DNA of 64,000 nucleotides from Eucalyptus grandis (taxonomy: Eukaryota; Streptophyta; Magnoliopsida; Myrtales; Myrtaceae): NCBI RefSeq assembly GCF_016545825.1, contig NC_052618.1, positions 38,324,196 to 38,388,195 on the forward strand. The letters are read 5' to 3'. Shown one piece after another: positions 1 to 11,813 of this stretch. Each line of letters starts with the position of its first letter. Position 1 is the stretch's first letter. Both the position numbers and the translations under genes were made by a program. The notes below the pieces were generated by a model. That model did no database searches. It worked only from the letters and a program-made list of their open reading frames with translations, and was not told the DNA's origin.

Positions 1-175
1 ATTTATAACTATTTCTCAATTTTTTTAGTAGTCCTATTCTATTCTAATGCTAATTCTCGTTCTCAGAACTATATCGTCTCCACCCTAACGTCTCCACCCC
101 AACCTCCTGAGAAAGTGAGGATTCAAACCCCACCTCCCCCTTCTATATTGAAAATGTAGCCACTGAGGCAAACCA
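1..175. repeat. Dispersed repeat fragment with TCTAAY-type pyrimidine run
   Basis: A run of TCTAT/TCTAA-like hexamers is followed by a characteristic tail (gtggggattcgaacccc-like, then ccatattgaaatg-like and gccactgaggcaaa). The same order of modules occurs at 12723-12925, so this is one dispersed repeat family cut by the window edge. No coding potential is evident. The family is not identified. Confidence 0.5.
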
Positions 176-250
176 AATGAAGTACCAAATAAAATACCAA
201 ATGTAGTTATGGCTGTTTCTGAAATATCTTGTAAAATTAAACTTTTTGTA

Positions 251-2037
251 TTCCTGTGCCATCTTATATATAATAAAAGATAATAGTCCGGCCCAAAAAA
301 CAAACAAGAAAGATTTAAGTCCTCGTTAATTCGCATTCCAGAGCTTCCATGACTTATATCAAAATCAGACAAATAATTTTGTTTTTCTCCTGTTTCAAAG
401 AGGGAGTTCCTTTGGCAGCGGCAGCAGCAACAAATAATCAACATCTTTAAAGACAATTTTCCAACTGCGACTATGAAAATTCAAGGTCAGACTCGAAATT
501 CAATGATAAAATTGCCCTCGTGAGAAGATTCCAAATTCGAAAATGGCTGACAAGATCCTAGGGGTGATAAGCGGTACATCCTCAGCACTCTTGTCTGATT
601 TGAAAGGGAAAATTGCATCTTAAACCCATGAAGTTAAACATGTGTTGGTCGAAAGTTAAACATGACTTTTGAAGGCAAAAATTTGCCACATTCAACATTC
701 AAAAAAAAAAAAAAAAAACAGATGATAAAGTAGTAAACCTTCGTAAGGTATCAAAACTGGAGAAACATGTAAAGGCTAACTCACAAACAACGAAAGGTGT
801 TCGATAAGCGCAAATCACGTGAGTACCTAAGGGACACCAGAATGTCTCTTTTCTCGACAATAAATGCCTGCATATCTAGTAAAACAACCTACACAGAGAA
901 AATGATATACAAGTATCTTGAGAAGCACAAGGAGGCAGAACTCTGGGATTGCTCAAAAGAAGCTATTTTGTAACCACCCACTCTTTCCTGGATGAGTTTC
1001 ATGCAGAAGATACACCGCAAATCTGCTTGTCCAGTTGCCAATCTTTCATCTACATTTTCCGCCTTTATTTCTGTCGTTGCAGTCATCAGACATCTAAGGT
1101 TGCATCAAGGGAGATCCACCATCAAGATGTTGACACTTTCACTGAGCGACATCTGGAAACATATAGAATACAATGTCTGAGTGAAACTGCAAGGAGAAAA
1201 TGCATTTTGGCTTTCATTTCAGCACGAAGGGACTAATAAGAAAGAAAAATGTTCATTCACAGAACTGATTGAACTAAGATAAACATTGACCGATCTGTCC
1301 TCAAAATTTAGAGTGGCTGCACAAACCTTTTAGGTAAAGAAGGAATTGCAACTGCATTTTAAGTAAACAAATACTGGATCCTTTGTAGCTGAAAACAGGC
1401 ATACATGAACGATATTCCAGCATCTTGTTATAATGATGGCAGTCATCTTAGAATGACACCATCTCCACCCAGAAATTTTCCACTATTTCCAGAACTTACT
1501 TTCATTGGGAAAACATATGTAAACCAGGTATTTATCAAACAATATCAAGCTCAAAATAAAGAACCAGGCAGCCACTCTCCTTCCCCAGTCTGTCATCTCG
1601 CGCGACACAAATACCCCAAAATCCAGCCTCCCCCAATCCTAGGTGCTAAGAATGGAAGCGCATTGAGTTCGGGTTCAAATCCTAGCCAAATCCTCATACG
1701 GGATTATAATGGCATTTTGGAAGAGAAAACCCTATTGGGGTTTTGCTTTGGGCTGAGTTTGGAATCTAGATGGACGGTATCCCAAAAAACCGAACCAAAC
1801 TATTCATACTTAAAAAATACCATTAATCTCAAGTAATTCACCACTTCTATAGGCAATTATCTTTTACTTTTGTATTAATATGTCTTTTATTTGGATACTT
1901 AAAAGAATCACATCAATTGAGTTTCAGATTCCCAATTACTTCTTCAGGCCGGCTTTAGCACTTCCTCTCAAAAAGCGTAGGGTGCGGAGACATTCTGCGC
2001 GTGCAAAAAAAGATTACGAATCAGATTCGCCCCGTGG
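251..2037. other. Non-coding part of duplication copy 1 (no gene recognised)
   Basis: This block is shared with copy 2 and lies downstream, on the minus strand, of the SLY1-like first exon. It could be the remains of that gene's first intron. Short open frames on both strands (for example 949-1236 plus and 889-1086 minus) are not kept open in copy 2: a 32-bp indel near 1037 shifts them. The part 1728-1985 occurs a third time at 50290-50560, which suggests an older repeat. I recognise no protein. Confidence 0.5.
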
Positions 2038-2084
2038 CAAACGCCTACCGATGGAAAAGGAGCACAGCTTGGTCGCTGACGTAC

Positions 2085-2115
2085 CTGTTTGCTTCTGGCG
2101 GAGGTTGAGCGCCAT
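2085..2115 (-). pseudogene. Exon 1 resembling SLY1 (Sec1/Munc18 family), copy 1
   Basis: On the minus strand an ATG at 2115 opens MALNLRQKQT plus one base of the next codon and is followed at once by a GTACGT donor (2084-2079). From memory, this peptide is the N-terminus of plant SLY1, the Sec1/Munc18 protein that binds syntaxins in ER-Golgi transport; there the next residues are E-C, which fits the phase-1 split. The upstream leader is GC-rich and carries TGGGCC/GGCCCA boxes at 2340-2391, usual for plant housekeeping promoters. I find no exon 2 anywhere downstream, so this is a promoter plus first-exon fragment, probably non-functional. The short match limits certainty. Confidence 0.42.
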
Positions 2116-2339
2116 GGCTGCCGGAAGCTGCGTTCAGCTCGAGCTTACGAGATGGAGAAGAGAGAGTGGAGATTCGCGCAGGAGATCATTCGCCGCCCCG
2201 GCGGTCGCTTCTCCCGAGCTTTCGGCCTCGATCGCGATCTGGAGACAGTAGCAGCGTCCATGGGAAACGTTGCCGACAAGATGACGAGCCGGATTTGCAG
2301 TCGTGCTTTCGTAATGGGCTCGATCGGTTCGGCCTGATT

Positions 2340-2391
2340 TGGGCCGAGCAATTCGTCCGGCCCATTTTGCGGCCCAAGTGAGAGATGGCCC
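2340..2391 (-). promoter_or_regulatory. Cluster of site II (TGGGCC/GGCCCA) boxes upstream of the SLY1-like exon
   Basis: TGGGCC at 2340-2345, GGCCCA at 2359-2364 and 2371-2376, and TGGCCC at 2386-2391 lie 225-276 bp before the minus-strand ATG. Site II elements of this form are known in promoters of plant housekeeping genes. The matching stretch is deleted in copy 2, where homology stops at 57230 and resumes at 57240. Confidence 0.4.
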
Positions 2392-2607
2392 GTTGAGCAG
2401 TGATTTCGGTAGACCAGATAAATTCCATCATATCTATGGTTTGGCGACATCTCTAGATGGGATGAACCTGGATAAGGCCGGATGATACTCGAGATAACTT
2501 AACTGGGACTAAGATATGGGATTGATTCAAATTAGATAAGAGAAAAGAAAATGGTTAAAAACAGAATGGGACTACTATCAGAATTACGATGGTCGTTGGC
2601 ATTGGAT
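2345..2607. other. Segment present only in duplication copy 1
   Basis: Homology between the copies stops after the SLY1-like leader and resumes at the motif atcatcgttatattct. In copy 2 the two flanks are nearly joined. The segment includes most of the site II boxes and AT-rich DNA without an ORF. It is most simply a deletion in copy 2, because no target-site duplication or terminal repeat marks an insertion here. Confidence 0.5.
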
Positions 2608-4110
2608 ATGATCTCATCATCGTTATATTCTAAATTTTTCCAAACAAAGTATAGGATATGAGCAATTCGAAGTTATCTTACCATATTTGAATCATATACG
2701 TTATGACGGTTCAGGTCAAGAACGGAACCAGCACGTTTCTTCCGAAAAAGGTCAATAGGAAAGGGCCGAGAAAACTTTAGGTGTTTCCATAGCAAGACAT
2801 CCTCGTCTTTGAAAGCTAATTAGTGGGTATCAAGTGCTACGTACTTTTCTATTTCCCAAAAATATCATACTTGTAATGCGATGACTAATTTGGACATATG
2901 AGATCATTATTTTCGTTAAGCATGGAACAAAAATTACTCTCTGAGGTTTGAATTAGAGGTCCTTAGAACAAACCAAATGTACAAAATGAAATAAATTGAT
3001 TTGACCTAATGTATAATCACACTTGACTTGAAGTTGAGGTTTCATTTTCCTAGGGCTTTATTTTTGAACTTTCAGCTTGAGCTTAACTCATTAAGTATTA
3101 TATGTCTCAATACCACCCTATCTAGACACGACTCAGTTATTAATTTCTATAATGAAACTTAAGCTCTGGCTCGAATTTCATCATAAAATGAAAACTACAA
3201 CTGATATGATTTTTTCTTTGTCATATGGAAACTCATTCGTGTATTTAACATAGAACGTATTTGAACGAATGAAATTAAGCTTTATAAGTTATTAAAAATA
3301 ACTTATTAGGAAGTTTGGGGCCAATTCGGTTTAAATATCAGAGCCAAATTAGGCTAGGGAGCTCTTGAGCAATTCAAGTAAAGCATAATCAATCTCATTT
3401 TGACTACATCTGATCCTTGAATCACTTGTACTCAGGTCAAACTTAGCAAGAGCTGAAGAATCTCCGTTCGTTATTACGTCGGGACAATAGTGATGATTGG
3501 ACCTTGGATTTCTTTCTAAAGTTTTGGCTCTAGTAACTAATGTTGACAAATGAATTTTGTTAATATCTTTATTTGGCGAACAAAACCAATGATTTTGGTA
3601 GTGACCGAACACTAGGGAAAATAAAAAAGTTTAGAGTAAATGTATCATATATGTACAAGTTATATTTTTATATCATAAAAAGTTTAGAGTAAATGTGTTA
3701 TAATGAGTATAGAGTTTAGGATAAATGTATCATTGATGCGCATTGTTTAGGATCTTTTATGATTTTTTCTCTTTCACTTAAGGCTATATTTGTTTCATGG
3801 AATATTTTCCATAATTTTTTGTGTTTGGGGTGTAAACTTCTTAAAATTGGGAAAAATGATGTCCATTTCTGAAAAAAGAAAATCATTTTCTCCCCGCCTC
3901 TCGTCCTCGTCTCCTCCTCCTTCCTCTCGTCCTTTCTTCAGAGCTTCTCCATCTTTCTCCCCCGAGTCTTTCTCTCGTCCAATTCTCTGGAGCTTCTTCG
4001 TCTCGTCCCTCGTCTCCGGAACTCCTCCTCCTGTGCCGCCACCGCAGCCGCGGTGTGCTTCTCTTCTAGATAGCAGAGTAGAGAGGGCGTTCCCGCCGTT
4101 GTTTAGTCAT
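2608..4110. other. Intergenic part of the duplication; CT-rich tract near its end
   Basis: AT-rich DNA without a believable gene. At 3783-3830 a MITE-like end (tttgtttcatggaatatttt) is followed by a pyrimidine-rich leader-like tract (3890-3990, many TCTCCTCC and TCGTC units). The same tract is in copy 2 at 58640-58760. The plus frame 3790-4149 in this tract is low-complexity Ser/Pro and is not supported as a gene. Confidence 0.4.
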
Positions 4111-4113
4111 CCT

Positions 4114-4814
4114 TCACAGTCCCAAGTCAATCATCGGGCGATTTGCTGAAGTTTCGCGTCCACTGATATCTTGGAAGTCCAAATTGTAGATCCAGGTCGG
4201 TTTCCACCCCTCGTCTCTGAGCAATTCTCCAATGTCGAGTGCAGTTCCGTCTTCATTCACGTCGAATCGGCTGTGTGTTCGTTGTTTATCGCGGTACTTC
4301 ACTTGCTCTCTGGTGGGGGTTGAGTTGAACGCATTCAACAAGAAGTAAGTTACAAATGATTCAGAAGTAGTCGCCTGTTGGGGCATACTTTCTAGGTCGC
4401 CACATAGGGCAACCGCGTGAGCACTCCGGCATTTTCATGATGAGACGAATGATGGACATGCAAATCTTTCTCCACAACTTAAAGCCGGAGTTCACTGCAT
4501 CTGGCCTATGGAAGATGATTCATGCAATGATTTTCTCAGATGAAAGTAATATGTCACGGTGATTTCATTTCCTGAGATGGTGCTAATCACCGAGCCACCT
4601 ATTGAGTCATTAACTTCAACTCCTCCCCAGGTGTTTTGAATCTTGAGGGAAGAAGGTGAATATGTTCACATTTGACAGAGCCCAGTGCAAGGTTTTCTTT
4701 TTGAAAAGAAACGTTCAGCTCTTCTCTGATCAATGGAAACTTAACGCCCGCCGAAGCAATTGAGTAATGGTCCACTTGCACAACGCGGAGTTTTCTAATA
4801 CCTTTGTGGTGCAA
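4114..4814 (-). other. Conserved block with antisense open frames, function unknown
   Basis: Two minus-strand frames (4114-4386, beginning MPQQATTSES; 4599-4814, beginning MHHKGIRKLR) have near-identical counterparts in copy 2 (58949-59242 and 59363-59548). In copy 2 the first frame is joined in phase to an upstream peptide that contains SIIRLI and CPMWRP, which suggests exons of a decayed gene. I cannot assign a family. The frames may equally be chance openings in a young duplication, since conservation between recent copies does not show selection. Confidence 0.25.
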
Positions 4815-5068
4815 AGTTTGTTGATTATTATTTTGGTTGGTTGGGTTAATGTTCGCTTTGTTTGCACGTTTATTTATGGTCTAGGGTGGCAGATGGTAAT
4901 TGTGAAACTTTTTAGCTATGAAAGCTATTGAAAGCATTTGTTCGTCGTACTTATAGGTGTTCACATGATTAAAGGTTGAAGTTTGTTTGTGGGTTGTGTT
5001 TGAGTTGAGTGAGAGGTCAAGAGGGTTTGAAGGCATAGGGAGGGATTGCTAAAGTGGCTGAAACAGAA

Positions 5069-6805
5069 ATGAGGAGCTGCACTTTCCCAGAGCTTAGCTG
5101 CATTCACGTCAAATTCATTGGCACGAATTGGCTCTCTTATAGAGTGCTAGGCATAACCGAGCAGGTAAATTTGGAAAGCAATTTTTGGTAGAAATTGATA
5201 TTTCTTGGTCGTTTCTGGCTCTTATTGAAAAGAAGCTACTTTGTATAATCATAAGCAAATATATTTGTAGAAATTGATGTTTGCTGGTTCATAAGTTTAG
5301 TTCCACCTTCGTGTATGCTTTGCTTACATCTTTGAACCTGACCACCCAATTCTTGAGTGCATAATGTTTCTCAATTTGTGAATTGATGATTCGCAAATAT
5401 TCCCAAATGCTGCTCTAAATTGATAACTCTTAAACATGGCAACTAGTGTTTGTGAAACAATCTTCTCAGTTTTAAGTATAGTTGTGACTTGGCAATCACG
5501 TTTCTATCAATGTGTGTTAGAATTTAATAGGAACATGGAACTTACAATTCATTGTGCAGATGGATAATGATAAAATCCAAGTGGCAGTAGTGGGTGCCGC
5601 TGCAGCAGCAATCATGACTGTTATCACACTAGTCATGGATGATTATAATCATTTTGAGACGGTCATAGCTGAGAAAAACGAAATCTATCAATATGTGACG
5701 GTAAGTTTTTTCATCACTTGTCATGGGCCATGTAAATGCAATTCTTTTTGTCTTCTTGTTTTCTTTTTTCTTGTGAAGGCAAAAGATGTCTAGCTCTTTT
5801 CCTTTCGGTTTTAGCTCAAAGTGAGAAGTTCCTGCAATTTTAGTTGAATGCTATGGCACCACGATTGTTACTGCTTGTATTTCTAGTTGGAATAATCCCA
5901 TTAATAGTTTCCTTTATTCAATCTGCAGTTTCATAGTATTGTTTGGATGCCTTCTTCTACTGGAAATTTTACTATAAATAAGGTGTGGGGGGTAAAAATC
6001 GGATCTTCACCAGCTAAAGTGCTGGCATAAGCTGGTTTTTTTCGATTCAGACATACCAATAGACAGTCTTATATGCTGGCTTGTTATTTCAAATATGCTG
6101 CCTACTAGATTGATCGAAGGAGGAGAATCCTAGGAAGGGAATCCTTTTTTAATGATGTTTGCATTCTCTGTGGATCTTTCCCTGAATGTAGTAGGGGTCA
6201 CTTGTTTTCTGTATGTGATATTTCTTTTGAAGTCTGGAGCATGGTCTGTACTTGTTGTGGTATTCAAAGAATTATGCAGAGTTGGCTTGAAGAGTGGCAG
6301 TGGATTTGGGTTAGTTGGAAGCGGAAAGCTATATCTAATGTTTCTTGTAAGATTTCATGGTGTCCTGTTATTTATCACATCCAATATATGAGGAATACGA
6401 GGTTTCATGATGATAATTTTATTGTTTCTAGTAGTGGTTTTATGTTCAAAATTTAAAGATCTTGCCCTTTTTGTTTCGATTGACCTTTCATAGATAATTT
6501 GCATTGACAGGTCCATCCTTTACATGAAAAGAGGTCTCATAAAAGACAAAGATGTGCTGACAATAATGATAAGTATGCAACACTTCCAAAACAACTTGGA
6601 GAAATAGCATCAACAATTAAGTCGTTGGGTCAAGTCAATGTTGATTACTCCAGACTCTACAACGTGGTGATGAAAGTGATGAAATTACCCTTCATCAGTT
6701 TTTGACTATCTAGTTGAGAATGACAAAATGGGAAAGGCGTTCATGGTGAAAAGTGCAAATCTTCAAAATGTGTGGATTGAGAAATTCCTAAGCAAAGGAG
6801 AATAA
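5069..6805 (+). pseudogene. Three-exon gene remnant, copy 1 (unknown; Myb/SANT-like C-terminus possible)
   Basis: Predicted exons are 5069-5164 (32 codons, ending ITEQ, donor GTAAAT), 5560-5700 (47 codons, MDNDKIQVAV to IYQYVT, after TTGTGCAG, donor GTAAGT) and 6511-6805 (from VHPLHEKRSH, after TTGACAG). All junctions are phase 0 with good splice sites. Exon 2 holds a small hydrophobic Ala/Ile/Val stretch. Exon 3 ends in FLSKGE and loosely recalls the C-terminal helical region of plant Harbinger-derived Myb/SANT-like proteins, a weak resemblance. A 10-bp deletion near 6675 and a further frame loss before the DYLVEN peptide break exon 3. Copy 2 is at 60563-62292. It is probably a pseudogene. 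Confidence 0.45.
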
Positions 6806-7636
6806 GCTTTCATGTCAGAAGACTTATATGTGTTCTATCTTTTTATTTTGTTATTGTTAGTATTGTGAGACTATTTTTATAGCATGGATATTTTTGGGCA
6901 TGCATTTTTGGGAACTTTAGGGGGCAATGTCTATGCATCAAATACATGAATAGGAAGGAATGCCTTGTATATATCCACACAGAATGAGAATGTGTTGTGT
7001 CCACTTCTTCCTTCCGTTCTCTGTCATTTCAAACATTTTTACTTGTTTCATGTTTGTCATGGCCAACCTTTCTCCTGTGGCGGATGGAAGATCTCTCATA
7101 CACTTGTCAAATTGTCTATATGTTTAGGTGAAGAGATGAATTTTAACGTCTGTGCAAATCAATTTACTCATGGACCAACTTTCTTATGATTAAATGGGGC
7201 TTGAATAAATGAAATCTGACAACTTTCTACAAAAAAGTTGTTTAGTGTTGCTGGGCTCAGGACCCTGATAATGTTTTGCGCTATGGCTCAACGAACCTCG
7301 GGCCACGGTGCATGGAGGCATGGACACGGGGTTTGGCGCTTGGCCTCGATGGACCTGAGCCTGAGCTTGGCCTATAGACTTGGATCCATAGAGGCCGGGC
7401 TTAAGACCCTTGTGCCCATGCCCTGTCCCTTTCCGGTATCTATCCATCCAAGAAAAAAAAAGTATTTTCCTTTTCAAACAATGGAAATTTTTTACTTTCC
7501 TTTTCAGATTTCAATCAAACATCGAAAAATATGGTCATTTCACTAGAAACCGACTTTTAGAAAAATATTTTAAAAAATGTCACATTTTCAAGAAACAAAA
7601 TGGAGCCTAAGATGGCGTACTTAGTCAATACAAAGC
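6806..7636. other. Downstream part of duplication copy 1, no gene
   Basis: 3' flank of the three-exon remnant, then a GC-richer patch (7240-7430, cctcgggcc- and gaggccggg-like) and an AT-rich patch. All is repeated in copy 2 (62300-62730 and 63524-63907). Short frames such as 6965-7189 and 7238-7546 differ or shift between copies. At 7235 copy 1 shows the empty target site of the copy 2 MITE. Confidence 0.5.
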
Positions 7637-8114
7637 TGCTGACACCTAAATTTTGGACAACCCATTTAATCATTTATTGCATAAAAATTGGAGATTAATT
7701 TTTAACCCTAAAAAATATTATAATTCAATCGCATAGCATATAATTTTTAGGTGCATTTATTTTTAATTTACATGTTTTGCATTTTTTATTTATTTTTAGG
7801 ACCGGTGGTGGATGGATTCAAATTTTATGTTTTTGAGCTTTAGTTCAGTAGGCCGGGCTAGGCCCATGAAATGATAAAATTAACCCAAGCCCGTCGTTAT
7901 TTTTAATTGATTATCTTGCGAAAAATTAAGATTTGATACAATATTATGATGATTTTTGAAAATTAAAAAATCGCATTATAATCTTATCTTTATCGATAGA
8001 TGATGAAATCGAGGAGAATATTTGAAAATAAGAGGACTTTGGGTGACCAAGAGGTTATAGACAATCTTTTCGTTGGATGAAATATTCACATAAGGATTGC
8101 ATTTCGTTTCTACC

Positions 8115-8121
8115 TATAAAA
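8115..8121 (+). promoter_or_regulatory. TATA box of the solo LTR
   Basis: TATAAAA in the context tacctataaaaagc. A similar box occurs in the other gypsy-type LTRs of the window (14605, 28664, and 39775 on the minus strand), each upstream of the GC-rich leader. Confidence 0.5.
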
Positions 8122-8379
8122 AGCAATCAGGTACATTGAGTTGAGGGGGCTTCTCTCGGTTTGAAAGGAAAAGAAAACAAAAGTCAAAAAGCGAAAGGAA
8201 GAGAAAAAAAAGTAAAAAAAGCTTTTGCTTCTTTGACCGAAAAAGAAGAAAAAGTGAAGAGAGAGGGGAAGTCGTCGTGAATAGGAGGGGAAAAGTACTG
8301 AAACAACAGTGAAAAGGAGAAGCGGCGTGTGACAGAAAAATTACTGTTCTTCTTCAACCTTTTGCCGGCGACTCTCCTG

Positions 8380-9060
8380 CCAAAGCCGCTGATCACCCTG
8401 CCCTGCGCTCGCGACCCCGCCTCGCGCTCGTGACATCGCCACCGTTCCGACAGTCGCCTGAAGCTCAGTCCCATTGATTGCCGTCCAAGAAAGTCCGATG
8501 CCTCAGCCCATCCATCTCCGTGAGCCCTCGCTTCAGCACTGCGACGCCGCACAAACCGGCGCCCCTGCTCGCGGACAGCACCGCTCCCTCCGCACCTCCG
8601 AGCGACCCGTAGGAGCCCGTCCCGTCGCGCTCGCACTTGATCGTCGACGCCGCGCATCCATCTCTCCCTGCTGCCCCGCCTGACGCCGAGCCTCCGCCGG
8701 AGCATCCCGCGCCAGATCTGGACACCCTTCACCGCGCGATTACCGCCGTTCACCGCACCAGCAACCGAACGGTGCTCCCTGGCCTCGCCTGAATCGCGAC
8801 GCCTGCTGCTCGGAGCCAAAGACCCGCGATCCACCTGCTGTTCGGAACCGAAAACCCGAGTCAGATTGGTATCCCATCGCCGCGTCTCCGCCTGCATCCC
8901 TTCGTCCGAGCACCGGCGCCACAGCAACTCGCCTCTCGCCGCGCGTCTGCTGTCTCCTCACGAAGCCTGCCGGTCGCCGTCCTTGAAGCCTCGCCGGAGC
9001 TCTGACGATCACCCCCAAACGTCGGCGACTCCTCACTGGACCGGCCACCACGTGCTGCTT
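8380..9060. other. GC-rich leader module inside the solo LTR
   Basis: A sharply GC-rich block in AT-rich LTR DNA, located downstream of the LTR TATA box. Several long frames (8184-8927 minus, 8740-9051 minus, 8474-8683 plus) overlap here, but they are Arg/Ala/Ser-rich composition artefacts with no recognisable domain. It may be a leader or a captured host sequence. The other gypsy LTRs have unrelated GC-rich blocks in the same relative place. Confidence 0.4.
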
Positions 9061-10785
9061 TGCTCAGAAGAAAAGAAAAAAAAAAGGAAAAGAAATTAGG
9101 TAGTTTTATTTCATTTTCTATTAACTTTATTTTATTTGTTTCTTTTAAGTTAGTTGTGATTGTGTGAATTTGAAGGGATTTCATTTCATGAATTTTGTAG
9201 GCATTATCCATAGGTCTTCCCCATAATTATTATAATTATTAATTTGACCCGTAATATGTCGGGTCATTTTTTAATTATTTTAATTCTTGGAATTTGTTGA
9301 TAGTACTTTAATTGTTGAATCAATATAACTATTAATTTGATCCGTAAGAATTCAGATCAGATTTTTAATTATTTTGAACTATTTGTCGTGATAATTAGGA
9401 TTAAGATAATTGTTAATTTGACCTGTGAGACAACATGTTATTTATTATTATTTTAATCCTTTATTTAATTGAATATCTTGATTGTTTAGATTTAATGTTT
9501 AGTTGATAATTGCTTGTTTTTGAAAACCACTAAAAAAATCTAAAAAAAATATTTGAATTAGGATTCAGTTTGTTTTGGAATATTTCTTGTTATCTTGCAT
9601 ATCTAGAATAGGGATTTTATTCCGAATTTAGAAAGATATAAAAAACAAAAAAATGCATTCATTTAGGTTGTTAGTTTTAACATTATTTGAATTACATGAA
9701 AACACAAAAAAATCATCATGCATATATCATGTTGAATTAGGGCATTCTTTGCACGTAATTGCTTGTCAGGATTGCATGTTTATCAATTATAGGTAGATAA
9801 TCTCTCCTAGATAAATTGCATGTTTTTGTTAAGAAAAATAAAAATGTCAATGTCATATAAAATTAAGTCCATGAAATGCACGTCATTTTAGTGATTATTG
9901 TTAGGTTCATTTCTAATTGGAAATTGCCCGTCATTAGATTAGGTCATTTAATAAATGTCGCGTGACATAGCTCGCATATTAAATTGTATGTCGCATGTCA
10001 TTTTAGTTTAAATAATTTTGTATGTCATTGCATCGTATTACATGTCATTAGAATTAGGTCATTTAGATTGCATTTAATTATTGCATTTAATTATTGCATT
10101 TCTTCATGTCATATAGTCTAGGACGTGTCGCCATGTCATATTAGATTATTAGCATGCATCGCATGATTTTCATTAAATAAAGTGAAAACAAAAATTGAAA
10201 TTGCGTGTTGATTAGAAATCATATCTAAGGCTGCTGATGTGAATTTTGATTTAACAATGCAGACGCTTTCGTTGCTTCTAGGTATGTTTTGCATTATTTA
10301 ATTGCTTTCTTGAGTGTTAAATTGGTAGTATGCGCATATGTATGATCACCTCACATGTTAGGAAGTTAAATTAAAATCAATTCAATTGCCAAACATTTTT
10401 GAAAAAAATGAAATAAAAATGTATCGAAAGGGCACTAGAATAGTCTGGTGTAACCAAGTGCCCGAACTCATGAATCTCTCGTTCGTAGGAGTACTTGGGT
10501 TTCTAATTGACCCACCAAAAATAGATTAGTGGCGACTCCTGATTGAAAATCATTTGCATGTTAAGAATTCAAACCTGAGTTGCGAATTGGTATGGGCTTG
10601 GGAGATCCCGAGCTAAGCTTAAAGACTTAGTAATCCTTTAACCTAGTTTTAGGTGTTGAACCCCAAAAATTGGGTCGCGACAAAAACCTTATCACATATG
10701 AGATGGTTTCATCACATAAGGTATTACTCGTGAGTCGTGACCGAGCACGGGTCTCCTAATTGCACCGAAGTTTCCTTAGAGTGTG

Positions 10786-11813
10786 AAGAACTCAACACAC
10801 GAAGACGGCAACGACTACAACTCTACAACGAATGTCTGAAAGTGCTCTCGGTCAATTGGTTAACTTAAATAAATACCTGCTTTATTAGATTATTTGAACA
10901 TTCTTTTGTCGTTTGTCTCAAACAAGGAAAGTCTCAACAATGAGTTCGTAGGCATGGACATCTCATGGACTTAGGTTGTGTGAAGAATTGGTACATGTTT
11001 CCTTAGCGGATTCAAAATTGCGCACGTCTACTTAGTCAATAATTAAGTAGTTACCTGCAGCTGAGGGCAAAATTCTATTGTTCTATGCCAAAAGTTTGAC
11101 TTCTCATCTTGATAAATTTCAATAAGTGATGGTAATAGGGTCAATGATTTTTCAATATGACATGACATGTAGCTAAATAGTTTAGGTTGAGTTTGAGTAG
11201 GTTCACACTTATGCCATTTAAACACAATAAATATACGTATTGTTCGCGAGTTGGACCTTTCAATCCATTTATGATATGCCAAGACACATTTAAGTTATGA
11301 TAGGTCAAGACAAATTGTTGATTTTTTTTTTTTTAATTTTAAAATTGGGCTTTGGGCTCTTTCAACCTAGCTTTGACCAAACCAATTTGGTTCTTGATCT
11401 GGCCTAAGGACCGGGTCTAAAAACGTCAAGGCTCGTTTTGTTTGAAGACCCCTCGAGAACTTGCCTTCTGACACACGAATTTCACTTTGACAAATCAGGG
11501 AGATTCTCATGCACTTCGAGGAGAAAGTATAACTCACTACGGTCGTAATTGTTGGGTGCGGGTGACTGGGGATTCATGCTGTTGCTGCGACCCTCGCGAT
11601 CTTCTAGTCAAATCTAGACTTCATCCAAAATGTGTTTGAAAATTGACTCTTATGAAAATTTTATAGGATCACTATCGAATGATATAAATATTTAAATTAG
11701 TAAATAAATACGTGATTAACATTTAATTTATCCAATTTTAGCATCCAACACAAAATGGGATTGACATCCCCTCACTTTAACATTTCACAAATATAAGTGA
11801 TTTATTATTGGAA
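10786..11813. other. Intergenic DNA, no gene seen
   Basis: This continues beyond the part of the duplication visible in copy 2, which ends at the window edge. AT-rich, with a T-run near 11320. The minus frame 11043-11282 shows no family features. Confidence 0.4.

Larger units (their letters stand above)
7637..10682 (+). mobile_element. Solo LTR of a Ty3/gypsy element (3046 bp)
   Basis: It begins TGCTGACACCTAAATTTTGG and ends GGGTCGCGACA, the same termini as the full gypsy element at 13371-29280. The flanks are AAAGC (7632-7636) and AAAAC (10683-10687), an imperfect 5-bp target duplication. Copy 2 of the duplication has the uninterrupted site near 63905. A TATA box (8115) lies about 0.5 kb inside. 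A GC-rich module (8380-9060) follows it, then long AT-rich U5-like DNA, and the last 250 bp closely resemble the 3' ends of the other LTRs. No internal domains remain, so it arose by LTR-LTR recombination. Confidence 0.88.
241..10785 (+). repeat. Segmental duplication, copy 1
   Basis: Read side by side, 251-687 matches 50610-51077, 690-2344 matches 55329-57230, 2608-7230 matches 57240-62730, 7236-7636 matches 63524-63907 and 10683-10785 matches 63908-64000, all in the same order and orientation. Scattered substitutions and small indels separate the copies. Interruptions are private insertions (gypsy solo LTR 7637-10682 here; copia element, 755-bp LTR and MITE in copy 2) or deletions. Copy 1 keeps 2345-2607, which copy 2 lacks. 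Copy 1 lacks about 290 bp near 2038 (56630-56920 in copy 2) and about 90 bp near 3509 (58138-58230 in copy 2). Confidence 0.93.

Noticed and set aside
949..1236. Plus- and minus-strand frames shared in part by both duplication copies
   Set aside because: A 32-bp indel between the copies disrupts both frames, and the peptides match nothing I recognise.
8184..8927. 247-residue minus-strand frame in the solo LTR
   Set aside because: Low-complexity Arg/Gly/Ser-rich reading of a GC-rich leader, with overlapping long frames on both strands and no domain.
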